Shown in pieces: positions 49,101 to 58,886 of a DNA stretch of 64,000 bases. The notes under the pieces were generated by a model. The model was given only the letters and a program-made list of their open reading frames with translations, did no database searches and was not told the DNA's origin. The stretch is from the NCBI GenBank assembly GCA_026874595.1, contig CM049318.1, positions 22,359,456 through 22,423,455 on the forward strand, in the 5' to 3' direction. The position numbers and the translations under genes were made by a program. This stretch comes from Sipunculus nudus. Its lineage: Eukaryota > Annelida > Sipuncula > Golfingiida > Sipunculidae. How positions within the stretch are numbered: position 1 is the first letter of the stretch; every line of letters starts with the position of its first letter.

Positions 49101-52100
49101 TTATGTTCAACACTTGGTTCCAATATGGCCTGTCATAAGCGTTTTTTTTTTATCAAAACTCAATCTCATTCCTTTTCCTATTTTATAGAATGTTCCAGTG
49201 GTCCGTGAGATGTTTACCATTCCAAGAATGATTAAAGCATTTAAAAGATTATAATACCGATAGAATGGAACAAAATATCCTGAGTAGGGGTGGGGTCTGG
49301 AACCCTGGATCCACTTCTGCCATAGGATTTGATATCATATCATGGTTAATGTCATAAGATTTTTTTTAGCTCAGCTGACTGTAAGTCATCTGACCTATAG
49401 TGATCACTCCTTGTCCGTCTGTCGAGCTGTCCGTCCGTCCGTCTGTCCTTCAAACAGGCACAAATCGTAACCGCTGGACCTAGAATCTTGTTACTTGACA
49501 CTCTGAGAGGTCCATAAAAATCCTTGGAAACTAGAAGTTAGGTCTCTGTTACCCACATCCTTCGAGCTATGGGGCCCTAAAGTACCCCCCCCCCCCCGCC
49601 CAGAAGAGTCATAAATTTCATACAAAAACTTCAATATCTCCTTAACTACATCACTGATGGTCATTTTTTTTGGCCTACATATTGATCATTAGATGTTCCA
49701 TCAGTTCTTGCAGACTGGTGGCGCCACCTGTATTTTTCGATTTTTTTACGATTTTATTTCTCTATTTTTGGGACCTTTAAAAATGTGAACATCCGTTAAC
49801 AGGGCACAAATCGTGAAGACTGGACCTTGAATCTTCATTCTTGACACACTGAGACCTATGAAAAGTCTCTTTGGAAACCTGAAATTAGGTCTTTGTTACT
49901 TATATCCTTTGAGCTATGGGGCCCCAAAGTACCCTCCCCCACAATAGTCAAAAAATTTTTTACAAAAACTTCAATATCTCATTAACTACATCACTGATGG
50001 TCATGATTTTTGGCAAACATATATATCATGAAATGTGTCATCAGTTTTTGCAGACTGGTGGCGCCACCTGTATTTTTCGAATTTTTTTACGATTTTTTTT
50101 TCTATTTTTGGGACCTTTAAAAATGTGAACATCTGTTTACAGGGCACAAAGCGTATAGACTGGACCTTGAATCTTCATTCTTGGCACACTGAGAGACCTA
50201 TGAAAAGTCTCTTTGGAAACCTGAAATTAGGTCTTTGTTACCTATATCCTTTGAGCTATGGGGCCCCAAAGTACCCTCCCCCACAATAGTCTTAAAATTT
50301 CATACAAAAACTTCAATATCTCATTAACTACATCACTGGTGGTCATGATTTTTGGCAAACATATTGATCATGAAATGTGTCATCAGTTCTTGCAGACTGG
50401 TGGCGCCACCTGTATTTTTCATTTTTTTACGAATTGTTTTCTCTATTTTTGGGACCTTAAAAATGTGAACATCTGTTTACAGGGTACAAATCGTAAAGAC
50501 TTGACCTAGAATCTTCATTCTTGACACACTTTGTGACCTATGAAAATTCTTCATGGGAACCTGAAATTAGGTCTCTGTTACCCATATCCTTCGAGCTATG
50601 GGGCCCCAAAATACCCCCCCCCCCACAATAGTCAAAAATTTCATACAAAAACTTCAATATCTCATTAACTACATCACTGATGGTCATGATTTTTGGCAAA
50701 CATATTGATCATGAAATGTGTCATCAGTTCCTGCAGAGTGGTGGCGCCACCTGTATTTTCAATTTTTTACGAATTGTTTTCTCTGTTTTTGAGACCTTTA
50801 AAAATATGAACATCTGTTAACAGGGCATAAATCGTAAAGACTGTACCTAGGATTAGTGGTGGGAGTCGGTTCCTTTTTCATAATCGATCATCGGTTTAAG
50901 CAAACTGACTGATGATCGATTATTAATCGGTTCAGACAAATATATGCAATTATATAAGGAATATGCAATTATCTATGAAACTCTTCCCGGGTGTCCCCGG
51001 CAGGTATTGTCCTGTTGGCCACGAGTGTAACAATCCTTCCACGTATAAAGATACGATCAGACTAATTTAAAGGATCAAATTAAACGATCGGCAACGTGGG
51101 GTAATATCTTTCTATATGGGAATTAAGAGCATCTAAGAATATTAGGCCTATAGAGGGGCTGTTGTTCCAGCACAGGAAGGCAGATTTTTGTAGACTAGTC
51201 CAAAAAAAAAAATCCAGCCGAATCCAAATACTCGACCGGCCGGGTTAACCCCAACAAAGAATTTCTTTAAGGACGGTCTAAACAGCGGCACCTGGCATCG
51301 GTTGAATATATTATTTCCAAGAGAATCTCGCAAAATTGGCATAGACGTTGAGAATTTATGGAGTATTTTAACGCCATACCGTCCATATTTTGCAATGTAC
51401 ATCTCGTTAGAAAACTCTCCGCTAATTCTGCAGCTCCCTGCATCCGAGTTCACAGGTAATACGTTTAATAAATCCTCCGTTCTCACATTTACCGTGTCAT
51501 ACTCAGTTACATACGGAAGTAATTTGGGAATGCAGACTCATTATACGAAGCGCGGAATGTGGTAAAAAAATGGAAGAATCATTTTTGCCTGTAACTTAAA
51601 GGCATTTTGAAAGAAAACAGTCATTATTATGATGTAATCGATAGTTGCCTTTGTTAATCGAGCGCTTGAAAGTGGCAGCAAACTGACTGACTTTTGATAA
51701 AACTCGATGATCGGCCCACCACTACCTAGGATCTTCATTCTTAATACAGTGAGAGACTAATGAAAAGTCTCCGTGGAAACCTGAAATTAGGTCTCTGTTA
51801 CCAATATCCTTTGAACTGTGGGGCTCCCAATTACCCCCCCCCCAGAATAATGGAAAATTTGATAAAAAAAAAAACTGCAACATCTCAATAACTACAACAC
51901 TAATGGTCGTGATTTTTGGCATACATATTGATCAAGAGGAGTTCCATCAGTTCCTGCAGACTAGTGGCACCACCTGTATTTGTTCGGGTTATATAATGAC
52001 TTTGTTTCTATATTTTTGAGACCTTTAAAGATATGAACATCTGTTAAAAGGGCACAAATCATAACAACTGGACCATTAAGTGTTTTTATTAGTTTCTGCA

Positions 52101-53815
52101 GACTGAGGAAGCCACCTGTATTTTATTTAAGTTAATTCATTTTTTCTCTATTTTTGAAATATATAAATACAGTCAATCTTTGCCTGATGGTTAATCTGTT
52201 TGATGCTTCAGTTGAATGGATATAAACTACCATTCAGATGACAAACTTTCCTTTTGCGAATCTCTTCCCAGTCAGCTGAGCGTCATGACCCATGGGTCCC
52301 TTGTTTCATATACAGGTTCCGGGACCGATTGGTCCCCCTGGACCTGTTCTGTCACGTGTGGTCTTGGTACGGGAAACAGAAAAAGGGGATGTTCACGCAG
52401 ACCGTGCAGCGGGCCTGTGACGGAGAGTCGACGGTGCTATGAAGGAAAATGTCCAGGTAAAAGACAATGTGTAAACCTGTAGAATAGGATGTCTGATATA
52501 CCTGTACAGGGTAACTGTTAGTCTTTTCATCTTTTCCTAAATGTAAACAAGATTATTGCAAAGGTGCAAAATACGCTTGATATATGTCTCCTGAAATCTG
52601 ACCTCAATAAATATATGCTAGTTTTGTCAAGAATTTAATTAAGGTGAAGACTGTTTACTACGCCATTAAAGTCTGGTGACCTCTGACCTCATTATATATA
52701 CATGGATTTTGCTGGAAATCAAACTTATTCCAGAGATTATATTTGTTTAATGCAAATGCATCATATTCCTGGTAAGTTATCCAAGCGACACCACAAAGTA
52801 GCCTTGTGACCTCTGACCTCATTATACATATGTGTGGATTGTGCTTATGATAAACTCGAGTGAAGATATTGGCAATTGGGTATGGAGGGGTTGTGAAAAT
52901 CCTTCAAAGCCCTGATAAGTTATTGCAATGGCACTAAATCTAACGGACAGACGCAAGGCGACACCTAAAAAGAGCCAGGTAACCTTATGAAATAGGCGTG
53001 AACTTTGCAGAGAATTTAATTCAAGGGAGAAAGCCCGTTGGTCAATATTTATAGTCAATTTCATGAAAATTCATCAGACTTTTGCTAAGTCATCAATGTA
53101 CCACTGGTGTCAACATCTGCCTGGGACACGTGATATTATTATATAGTCAATATTGAGACCGTTTATTTTCTTTTTCATTTTAATGTAAATCTATCGTTGA
53201 GCATTGCTCAGTATCGAAATACTGTCGATTCTACCACTGCTAGCCGTCAAACCTGGACGATAATCACGGATGGAAAGAGGACTTTGTAAAGGAGAGGGTG
53301 AGCGCAACACCCTGGCCCAGATGAATACGTCAAAACTTTATACATTACCATCACCTGCAGAAGTAAGGAAACAGAGATTGCTAATTCCCAAGCGCTTTTC
53401 TGTACCAAGCGTGATGCGTGTTTCTATTTTCATATTTTATGTGGAGAATATGGCAAGGGGCCTCCCCAAATCCGCCAATGATAATCGTATCACTATCTAG
53501 GGGAATGGGAAACCTTTTGGTAATGACCTTGGCATGGAATACAAGAAGAATGGTGCCAACAGAACGGGACCCCATATATGTATATATATTTGCATACGTA
53601 CACATGCGCATTTGTGGATAAATGAAAACGCAGCAACATTCTATTTGATAGGGTCCTGGTCTGCCTGGACCAGCTGGAGTTGTGACGTCACATGTGGTCG
53701 TGGCACCCGGACCAGAACCCGGACCTGTCAGCCCATGTCATCAACATGTCAAGGCAAAGGCACCGACACTGCTATATGCACCAATACCAGACCATGCCCC
53801 GATCATTTTCCATGA
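32570..53815 (+). CDS. Secreted MAM and thrombospondin type 1 repeat protein (18 exons recognised)
   Basis: Order: MAM1 (three exons), MAM2 (three), TSP1-1, MAM3 (three), TSP1-2, MAM4 (three), TSP1-3, -4, -5 and -6, then TGA at 53,813. The exons sum to 2,825 bp, about 941 residues excluding the N-terminus. Every junction is phase 1, and MAM modules 1-3 share exon sizes (A 102-129, B 198, C 156 bp), the signature of exon-shuffled extracellular domains. MAM domains mediate adhesion and oligomerisation; TSP1 repeats bind matrix and glycosaminoglycans. TSP1-2 to -6 show the C-x-x-(S/T)-C-G O-fucosylation motif and WxxW tryptophans. The last repeat is followed by only a few residues with no membrane segment, so a secreted matrix, mucus, shell or immune protein is likely. 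No exact orthologue recognised. Confidence 0.85.
33061..33135. repeat. (TA)n microsatellite, MAM1 intron
   Basis: Long TA run preceded by a C-rich stretch. Confidence 0.95.
33321..33518 (+). CDS. MAM1 exon B
   Basis: 198 bp. [20 protein letters not shown], then [20 protein letters not shown]: the central strand with cysteine 3 and the F..SMxGxxVGxLxV pattern. Donor gtgagc. Confidence 0.85.
34007..34162 (+). CDS. MAM1 exon C
   Basis: 156 bp. [15 protein letters not shown], then [19 protein letters not shown]: the GNQGxxW start and the IAIDDVxLxxGxC end of MAM, with cysteine 4. Confidence 0.88.
34543..34671 (+). CDS. MAM2 exon A
   Basis: 129 bp. [20 protein letters not shown] then [10 protein letters not shown]. 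Acceptor tctgcgcag, donor gtaaag. Confidence 0.83.
35560..35810. mobile_element. SINE-like repeat, copy 3, MAM2 intron
   Basis: cctgcggttcctgggtatgt, attactgggtca and gcacagccttcctattaaac parallel the blocks at 14,117-14,200 and 18,620-18,760. Confidence 0.4.
36040..36237 (+). CDS. MAM2 exon B
   Basis: 198 bp. [20 protein letters not shown], then [20 protein letters not shown]. It has an extra cysteine in its GGCVLA start, not shared by the other modules. Confidence 0.87.
36785..36940 (+). CDS. MAM2 exon C
   Basis: 156 bp. [15 protein letters not shown], then [18 protein letters not shown]. Acceptor tatatgtag, donor gtatgt. Confidence 0.88.
37323..37478 (+). CDS. TSP1 repeat 1
   Basis: 156 bp. 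[20 protein letters not shown], then [10 protein letters not shown] and six cysteines in all. It has the WxxWxxW array but CTITNGGC replaces the usual CSxTCG, so it lacks the O-fucosylation motif. Confidence 0.85.
37505..37720. mobile_element. cctccgg-aggag dispersed repeat
   Basis: Begins tcctccggaaggagagtatg and goes on to tttgtttgttcacaac, resembling 7,159-7,340 (and its B counterpart near 28,130) and 47,218-47,300 (gcctccggtaggagagcatg). An interspersed repeat fragment in the intron after TSP1 repeat 1. Confidence 0.4.
38836..38964 (+). CDS. MAM3 exon A
   Basis: 129 bp. [20 protein letters not shown] then [10 protein letters not shown]. Acceptor tttgtgcag, donor gtaggt. Confidence 0.85.
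39998..40195 (+). CDS. MAM3 exon B
   Basis: 198 bp. [20 protein letters not shown], then [20 protein letters not shown]. Acceptor tctttgtag, donor gtaagt. An (AT)n tract starts 22 bp after the donor. Confidence 0.88.
40217..40295. repeat. (AT)n microsatellite
   Basis: Long AT run just after the MAM3 exon B donor. Confidence 0.95.
40360..41070 (-). mobile_element. LTR-like block or embedded promoter
   Basis: Read on the minus strand, a block starting tgttgtgacaccctcgccgg contains a three-unit heat-shock element (40,850-40,870), a TATA box gtatataaagg (40,811-40,822), a GC-rich start-site-like stretch, an attaaag signal and a T-rich tail, ending near gcctagtgttaca. The TG...CA ends suggest a solo LTR about 700 bp long, but no target duplication was found. 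A 130-codon minus-strand frame runs straight through the TATA box and is not accepted as a gene. Alternatively a promoter-bearing retrocopy. Confidence 0.4.
40811..40870 (-). promoter_or_regulatory. Heat-shock element and TATA box
   Basis: Minus strand: ttcgaatgttctagag (alternating GAA/TTC/GAG units spaced by two bases), then about 30 bp later gtatataaaggggc. The pairing of HSE and TATA at this distance is typical of stress-inducible core promoters. Confidence 0.5.
41096..41162. repeat. (AT)n microsatellite
   Basis: Long AT run. Immediately after it, cagtagagcgtcgtatatcc resembles a Tigger/pogo-type terminal repeat, but no partner end was found. Confidence 0.9.
42740..42895 (+). CDS. MAM3 exon C
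   Basis: 156 bp. [15 protein letters not shown], then [18 protein letters not shown]. Acceptor atgttgtag, donor gtagga. Confidence 0.88.
43025..43111. repeat. (TA)n microsatellite
   Basis: TA run with a few interruptions, intron between MAM3 and TSP1 repeat 2. Confidence 0.95.
43304..43447 (+). CDS. TSP1 repeat 2
   Basis: 144 bp. [20 protein letters not shown], then [11 protein letters not shown] and CNRNLCP. Contains CSKSCGSG. Acceptor tttcctcag, donor gtatga. Confidence 0.87.
43872..44024 (+). CDS. MAM4 exon A
   Basis: 153 bp, full-length MAM start: [20 protein letters not shown], then [20 protein letters not shown]. Cysteine 2 of the domain is missing (Asn-Met in its place). Longer than A exons of MAM1-3. 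Confidence 0.87.
44929..45123 (+). CDS. MAM4 exon B
   Basis: 195 bp. [20 protein letters not shown], then [20 protein letters not shown]: the canonical CxxFWYHM of MAM. Acceptor tttatccag, donor gtaatt. Confidence 0.88.
45600..45745 (+). pseudogene. Non-LTR reverse transcriptase C-terminal scrap
   Basis: One frame reads [20 protein letters not shown] then [13 protein letters not shown] before a stop. R(S/G)xxRLxWFGHV is a common phrase at the C-terminal end of mollusc-type LINE polymerases. No other RT motif is preserved. Intron of MAM4. Confidence 0.3.
46450..46602 (+). CDS. MAM4 exon C
   Basis: 153 bp. [17 protein letters not shown], then [16 protein letters not shown]. Acceptor gattaaag has a poor pyrimidine tract; donor gtaagc. 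Confidence 0.83.
47810..47965 (+). CDS. TSP1 repeat 3
   Basis: 156 bp. [20 protein letters not shown], then [11 protein letters not shown] and CGDVPC. Contains CPVTCG. Acceptor attctgtag, donor gtcagc. Confidence 0.86.
48796..48936 (+). CDS. TSP1 repeat 4
   Basis: 141 bp. [20 protein letters not shown], then [10 protein letters not shown] and CYEGIC. Weak acceptor (cgtacgttgag). Same length as repeat 5 and shares [12 protein letters not shown] and CYEGxC with it, pointing to a recent exon duplication. Confidence 0.84.
49378..52150. repeat. 341-bp satellite array, about seven units
   Basis: Anchor tacaaaaacttcaatatctc recurs at 49,621, 49,961, 50,303 and 50,644 (340-342 bp apart) and, diverged, near 51,866 after the inserted hAT element. 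Units share gagctatggggcccc, ctggtggcgccacctgta and ctatttttgggacct. The start (ttagctcagctgactgtaag) and an inverted-looking gtcagctgagcta near 62,260 suggest a dispersed family. Fills most of the intron between TSP1 repeats 4 and 5. Confidence 0.85.
50854..51724. mobile_element. 871-bp hAT-like nonautonomous element with perfect 8-bp TSD
   Basis: Starts tagtggtgggag and ends cccaccacta (10-bp perfect inverted ends), flanked by CCTAGGAT at 50,846-50,853 and 51,725-51,732. Neighbouring satellite units carry a single cctaga(a)t at this site, giving an internal empty-site control. Near the left end a second inverted pair is built from cgatcatcgg/tgatgatcga. A 112-codon minus frame inside shows no transposase motif. 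A decayed relative lies at 390-1,290. Confidence 0.8.
52316..52456 (+). CDS. TSP1 repeat 5
   Basis: 141 bp. [20 protein letters not shown], then RGCSRRPC and CYEGKC. Acceptor atatacag, donor gtaaaa. Separated from repeat 4 by the 341-bp satellite array. Confidence 0.87.
53652..53815 (+). CDS. TSP1 repeat 6 and stop
   Basis: 164 bp. [20 protein letters not shown], then [24 protein letters not shown] and TGA. Only five residues follow the last cysteine region, with no membrane or GPI-type tail. Confidence 0.86.
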
Positions 53816-53980
53816 GTGACATCATACAAATATCCATTTACAGAGTATAAACTTGGATTATAAACGCGCACGGGCTGATGTAAATGACTATTTTTTCGCG
53901 GACAAATTTAAACATTTTGATATTCTAAAACAGTTCAAAGGCTTTTTACTTTTAACAAAATAACAATAATATCTGTAAGG

Positions 53981-53982
<2 letters not shown>

Positions 53983-54022
<40 letters not shown>

Positions 54023-54023
54023 T

Positions 54024-54054
<31 letters not shown>

Positions 54055-54058
54055 ATAT
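53983..54058. repeat. (AT)n microsatellite, 3' UTR of the MAM/TSP1 gene
   Basis: AT run with interruptions, then gtgtgtgt. Confidence 0.9.
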
Positions 54059-54306
54059 ATAGTTCATTGATCATTGTAGATAATGTCTTACGTAGGTCAA
54101 TATATGCCCAGTGCTTCTCAGTTCCCCGTGAGTGTTGCCATGTATTTACGCTCCCGAGGATGCGGAAATCTTGCGCTTCTGAAGAAGTATCTGATTTTCA
54201 CGTTGCAAGCTTTGATCTTTTATGAAATATTTAGACAACAGATTGTGATTCGTTGTCCGCTGAAAAAAAACGTGCGTATGATGTGACAAGCAGCCAACCA
54301 GATGCC

Positions 54307-54312
54307 AATAAA
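54307..54312 (+). terminator. Candidate polyadenylation signal, MAM/TSP1 gene
   Basis: AATAAA about 490 bp after the TGA. The interval shows no further open exon. Confidence 0.4.
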
Positions 54313-54319
54313 CAAACAC

Positions 54320-55400
54320 TCGACAGGCATCCTGGCTCGCCCATAGCTGCGCTTCAAGCGCCGCTTGATTAGAGATTACGGTCGAATTTCAATTGTTCCC
54401 TCTGCATTCTCGCATCATCGACCGATTCGATTATGACATTATGACTGTGTTACCGTTGCCATGTATCTGTTGTCTGCAGAACTGAAACCAACCAGCGAGG
54501 TGTGCACGCAGCCTTTGTTTTTACGTTTCGTTTGAATTACAACTCACCGGCCGGGCATCCTATGTGCCCAAGGCCCTAAGCAAACCACGTCTTGGGCAAT
54601 TCTCTCTGAACCTGTGGCCTGTTCAGACGGTTACCGGGGCGATAAGCTGTCACTCAAAACGAAATGAACATGATAGGCTCCGTGTATTCCTCGCTTGGCT
54701 GTGTCTTCCAGCACAAGGTCCCATCTGATTGACAAAAATACAGTGCTACCCTCTGGTGTAGCAATTCAGGATACGAGGTCATAACATACAGCGCTTACGA
54801 TATAGGGAGTAGGCCTATAGTTAAAGGGCTGGTTAAAGAGCGTACCATGTATTTAGATTTGCTTGGGATTCTATTCATATGGCAGGTCAGGTGTAGTGCA
54901 ATGTTATATACATATAACCAGGTTTGACAAAATCAAAGTATAAAAGATCAATACTATTTCAGCATTAACCCCTGTTCATACATGTGGTACTGTATTATCC
55001 ATTATATTACACGCAAATTAAGCTGTTTAAACTTATTACAATTATTTGTCAATTTGATTATAAGGGAAGCGAAATTAGAATATGAATAAACAAGGGATTG
55101 AAATAAAAATTGCTTAAAACGAAATTTATAACTTTTTTTTTTATATTGATGCCAACTTCGAACCTGTTTATATTAATAACGATTTTGGCCAAGTGCACAT
55201 ACGGACGGACGAAAGGCTGACCCTATGTCTGCGATGACTGAAGTTGATTGAATATATTTTGCACATACACACATACACAAATCAAACTGACATACAGTGA
55301 AAACATAAGAGATCTCAGTTGAAGAAATACTTCACTATTAACCAACAACTGTTAACGTACTGCAATACATATTAGGCATTAGGCTAATATACCTAAGCCG
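54320..55400. other. Intergenic, no gene seen
   Basis: No exon with supporting splice signals and no recognisable repeat were seen. Confidence 0.4.
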
Positions 55401-55410
55401 CCAGGACTTT

Positions 55411-55582
55411 CTAGAGATTCTCACTTGTTCCTTCACATACTAACTCCATGAAATTTTCGCAGAACTTGACGTCCTTATCTGAACATGACCCCTCAGTGCT
55501 GACGTCAATCATGCAGTTCGTCAGTTTCTTTATACACAATGTGCCGCTTTTTGTCCCATTTACGCCCACCTTATTCTTCAGT
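55411..55582 (-). CDS. Cys-rich terminal exon, unrecognised
   Basis: After acceptor ttatatttcag, phase 2 entry gives LKNKVGVNGTKSGTLCIKKL, then TNCMIDVSTEGSCSDKD and FCENFMELVCEG before TAG at 55,411. Five cysteines in 56 residues suggest a secreted domain. Its phase does not fit the exon at 58,741-58,886, which also ends in a stop, so it is either an alternative 3' end joined through an unseen exon or part of another gene. Family not recognised. Confidence 0.4.
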
Positions 55583-55627
55583 CTGAAATATAATTTTCAA
55601 CAGATTTAATACTGGAGACAGGTTACA

Positions 55628-55630
<3 letters not shown>

Positions 55631-55716
<86 letters not shown>

Positions 55717-55718
55717 AT
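55631..55718. repeat. (AT)n then (GT)n microsatellite
   Basis: AT run then GT run 50 bp upstream of the Cys-rich exon on the coding strand. Confidence 0.95.
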
Positions 55719-56486
55719 CTGTTAAACATTTCGCATGTTAAACTCTGCATTTTACCGACTGCTTTGGTCTTAGCTGCCCGGCGGACACGACAGAGGACAG
55801 ACCGTGAGTTCGAGTATACGTGTTCAAGTGTTCGGTGTTATGGCCCAGCAGAGTATAATATTGAAAAGAACCGATTCCTCAATATAGAACCATTAAGAAT
55901 CTATTTTAACCAATGGAGCAAACCACCGAGCTGTCGATTAACATCCTCAAAGTATGAATTAAAGGCAATAAACTGTTGAAAACTTAATATGAAAATTAAT
56001 TGCAAATAACTGGGAAAAGAATAGAAAAAAATAATTGATGTCACAACTGAGCGGGGGGGGGGGGGGTCGCTCTTTATCCGCCACTCTATATCGCAATTTT
56101 TAATTTATTCCAACATTTCCAACGTTGTTTTTAGGTTACAAGGGGGTAATATGAGCATATGGGAAATATGAGCATCCCGGGATAAAAATATTTTGAGAGC
56201 GTAAAAGAGCTGCCGTCTGCTGTTTTTTTTTGTTACAAACGCCCGGACGAGGTTGACGATAGCGAAGGCCGAGACGCTTTCAGACTTGCGAATGAAATTT
56301 CCTATAAAACCATTTTTGGGGGGGGGGGGGGGGGTAGACTGCATTTTATTTTATCGTGGTGAATTGATCTCCAAAGGTTGGTGGTGGGTCGGGGGGGGGG
56401 GGGCAATTTATCTCCAAGGGTAGATAGGGGGAGGCATGTTTTGGGGCAACCTTTAAATGTTTGTGTGACACATTGCCAATAAATAA

Positions 56487-56489
<3 letters not shown>

Positions 56490-56545
<56 letters not shown>
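56490..56545. repeat. (AT)n microsatellite
   Basis: AT run at the left edge of the 56-bp minisatellite. Confidence 0.95.
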
Positions 56546-56546
<1 letters not shown>

Positions 56547-57650
56547 GCACACTGACAGGCGTACTCTGCCAACAGAAACTCTAATCTATGGACATGGTAC
56601 CCAGAAGCGGATCCAGTGGGGGGGGGGGGACCAGGGGGTCCGGACCCCATCTTTTTCACCCGAAGCAACCTTTTTTAAAGGTTTTTAGATGAAATTTTGC
56701 AGCCTGCCCCCCCCCCCCCACTTTTCTGGACCTGATGACCTTTTTTTAGGTTTTTCTGGGTAGGAACCCCCCTTTTCCAAAATCCTGGATCCGCCCCTGG
56801 TACCCGATGGTCACAGAGGCATACTCTGACAGCAGATACTGTAATCTATGGTCATTGTACCCGATGGCTACAGAGGCATACTCTTACAGCAGATACTGTA
56901 ATCTATGGTCATTGTACCCGATGGCCACAGAGGCATAATCTGACAGCAGAAACTGTTCTATGGTCATGGTACCCGGTGGTCCCAGAGGCATACTCTGACA
57001 GTAGGTACTCTAATCCATAGTCATGGTACCGGTGGTCACAGAGGCATACTCTGACAGCAGAAATTGATCAATGGTCATATTACCCGATGGTTACAGAGAC
57101 ATACTCTGACAGCCGAAATTGATCAATGGTCATATTACCCGATGGTCACAGAGCCATACTCTGACAGCAGATACTGTAATCTATGGTCATTGTACCCGAT
57201 GGCCACAGAGGCATACTCTGACAGCAGATACTGTAATCTATGGTCATTGTACCCGATGGCCACAGAGGCATACTCTGACAGCAAAAACTGATCTATGGTC
57301 ATGGTAGCCGGTGGTTCCAGAGGCATACTCTGACAGTAGGTACTCTAATCCATAGTCATGGTACCGGTGGTCACAGAGGCATACTCTGACAGCAGAAATT
57401 GATCAATGGTCATATTACCCGATGGTCACAGAGGCATACTCTGACAGCAGAAACTGATCAATGGTCATGGTACCCGGTGGTCACAGAGGCATACTCTGAC
57501 AGCAGAAACTGATCAATGGTCATATTACCCGATGGTCACGGAGGCATACCCTGACAGCATAAACTGATCAATTGTCATGGTACCCGTGGGCACAGAGGCA
57601 TACTCTGACAGCAGAAACTCTGTTCTATGGTCATGGTATCCTGTAGCGGA
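56546..57650. repeat. About 56-bp minisatellite, roughly 15 units
   Basis: Units contain 'gaggcatactctgacagcag', 'aaactgatcaatggtcat' and tacccgatggtcaca, spaced 53-60 bp. Two subfamilies alternate (tactgtaatctatgg and aaactgatcaatgg). A MITE splits the first unit. ORFs reading MATEAYSDS are artefacts. Confidence 0.9.
56603..56797. mobile_element. 195-bp hAT-type MITE inside the minisatellite
   Basis: Left end agaagcggatccag and right end ctggatccgcccc are inverted repeats. TGGTACCC flanks both sides (56,595-56,602 and 56,798-56,805), the 8-bp duplication of hAT elements. Inside are a G homopolymer and an opposing C homopolymer. Confidence 0.8.
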
Positions 57651-58735
57651 CAAAGGCATGATATTTCATGGTCATAGTAAAATACTATTCCGCAGGATAT
57701 AAATATTCCAGAGTTGTATGTTCTGTATATGCACTCACAGGGACAGGACGCTGATGGCTTGCAGGATATATTCAAATGCTATTTTTGACTTTATGATAGT
57801 CGAACTTTGTCATGTACGTGCAGGTGACCTTTAGTTTTTACATTAAATATTTATAAAGAAAGAGTATACCATCATATATATTAATTTATTTGAAATTTTA
57901 TGAAACATAGTACACTATAGTAGACTATTTAAAACCAAGAAGACAATCGTGCAAACTGAATGTTTAACATTTTAGGGCAATATGACCACATATATTACCC
58001 AAACAGTGGATAATATGAGCTCAATTTCAAATTAAAAAGATTGGTCCTTATTTTGTTGAAAACGTAAGAGGAACCAGTATTTTCGTCATAATGCCTTCCA
58101 ATCAAACCGAAAACATGCTGATAACGGCGAATAATTACTTCTGCAATGCAAAAGTTCTTAAGGTGCTCATATTCCCCCTATGTACCCTACTTTTTCTATA
58201 GATGAACCAAGAACCAAATAGAATCGATGACCCCTATTATTTATTCACAGGAACACAACATGTACGGTTTGAGAAAAGAAATTTGTTTCGGAAAAACATT
58301 GTTGAATCAATTTTCATTAATTCCACCTAACCAACTCGAGTGCACAAAAATATTGAAATATCAGTAAGGAAAATTTTTACCCTAAGGTGACATTTTTCTT
58401 TTAAATTGAGATATTCAAATCATCACTTACAAAATGTTATACATCGACTCTATATAAATAATCTTTCTTTTAAACCATATTGAGATAACAGCCTCCATAT
58501 TTTAATTCTAGCATAACTAGGTATGTACATATGCTGAATTCTATTCCTGTATCGGTAAATACAATAAGCACCTAGCAAAATTAATATTTTATGAATATAT
58601 ATATATATATATATATGTATACATTTAAACTACATCTTCATTAAATTATTTAATACAACCACCTAGCAAAATTTATACTTTAATTAATATATATCTATAT
58701 ATTGGCGATTTTGTTTCTTAAAACTTCATTCTTCA
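57651..58735. other. No gene seen
   Basis: AT-rich sequence with a short (AT)n near 58,590. A repeated phrase cacctagcaaaatt occurs at about 58,570 and 58,661. Probably intron or 3' flank of the membrane-protein gene. Confidence 0.4.
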
Positions 58736-58740
58736 TTAAT

Positions 58741-58886
58741 TTATTTGATGTATAAATTCATACATACACTTTCCTCGTCGATACAACAGCACCAGCACAG
58801 CCAACCGCAGCAGCAACAGAACAGTACAAAGACGAAGGCAGTCCCTGTGGCTATCATGGCCACCTTCCAGCCTTCTAGCTCCAATC
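58741..58886 (-). CDS. Membrane protein, transmembrane and tail exon (stop)
   Basis: 146 bp, acceptor gattctcggcag. Transmembrane helix, eight cysteines within sixteen residues at and after its end, acidic IDEES tail, TAA at 58,741. Confidence 0.6.

Noticed and set aside
51148-51486. 112-codon frame as hAT transposase
   Set aside because: No dimerisation-domain motif; element too short to be autonomous.
57064-57307. MATEAYSDS repeat frames
   Set aside because: Translation of the 56-bp minisatellite.
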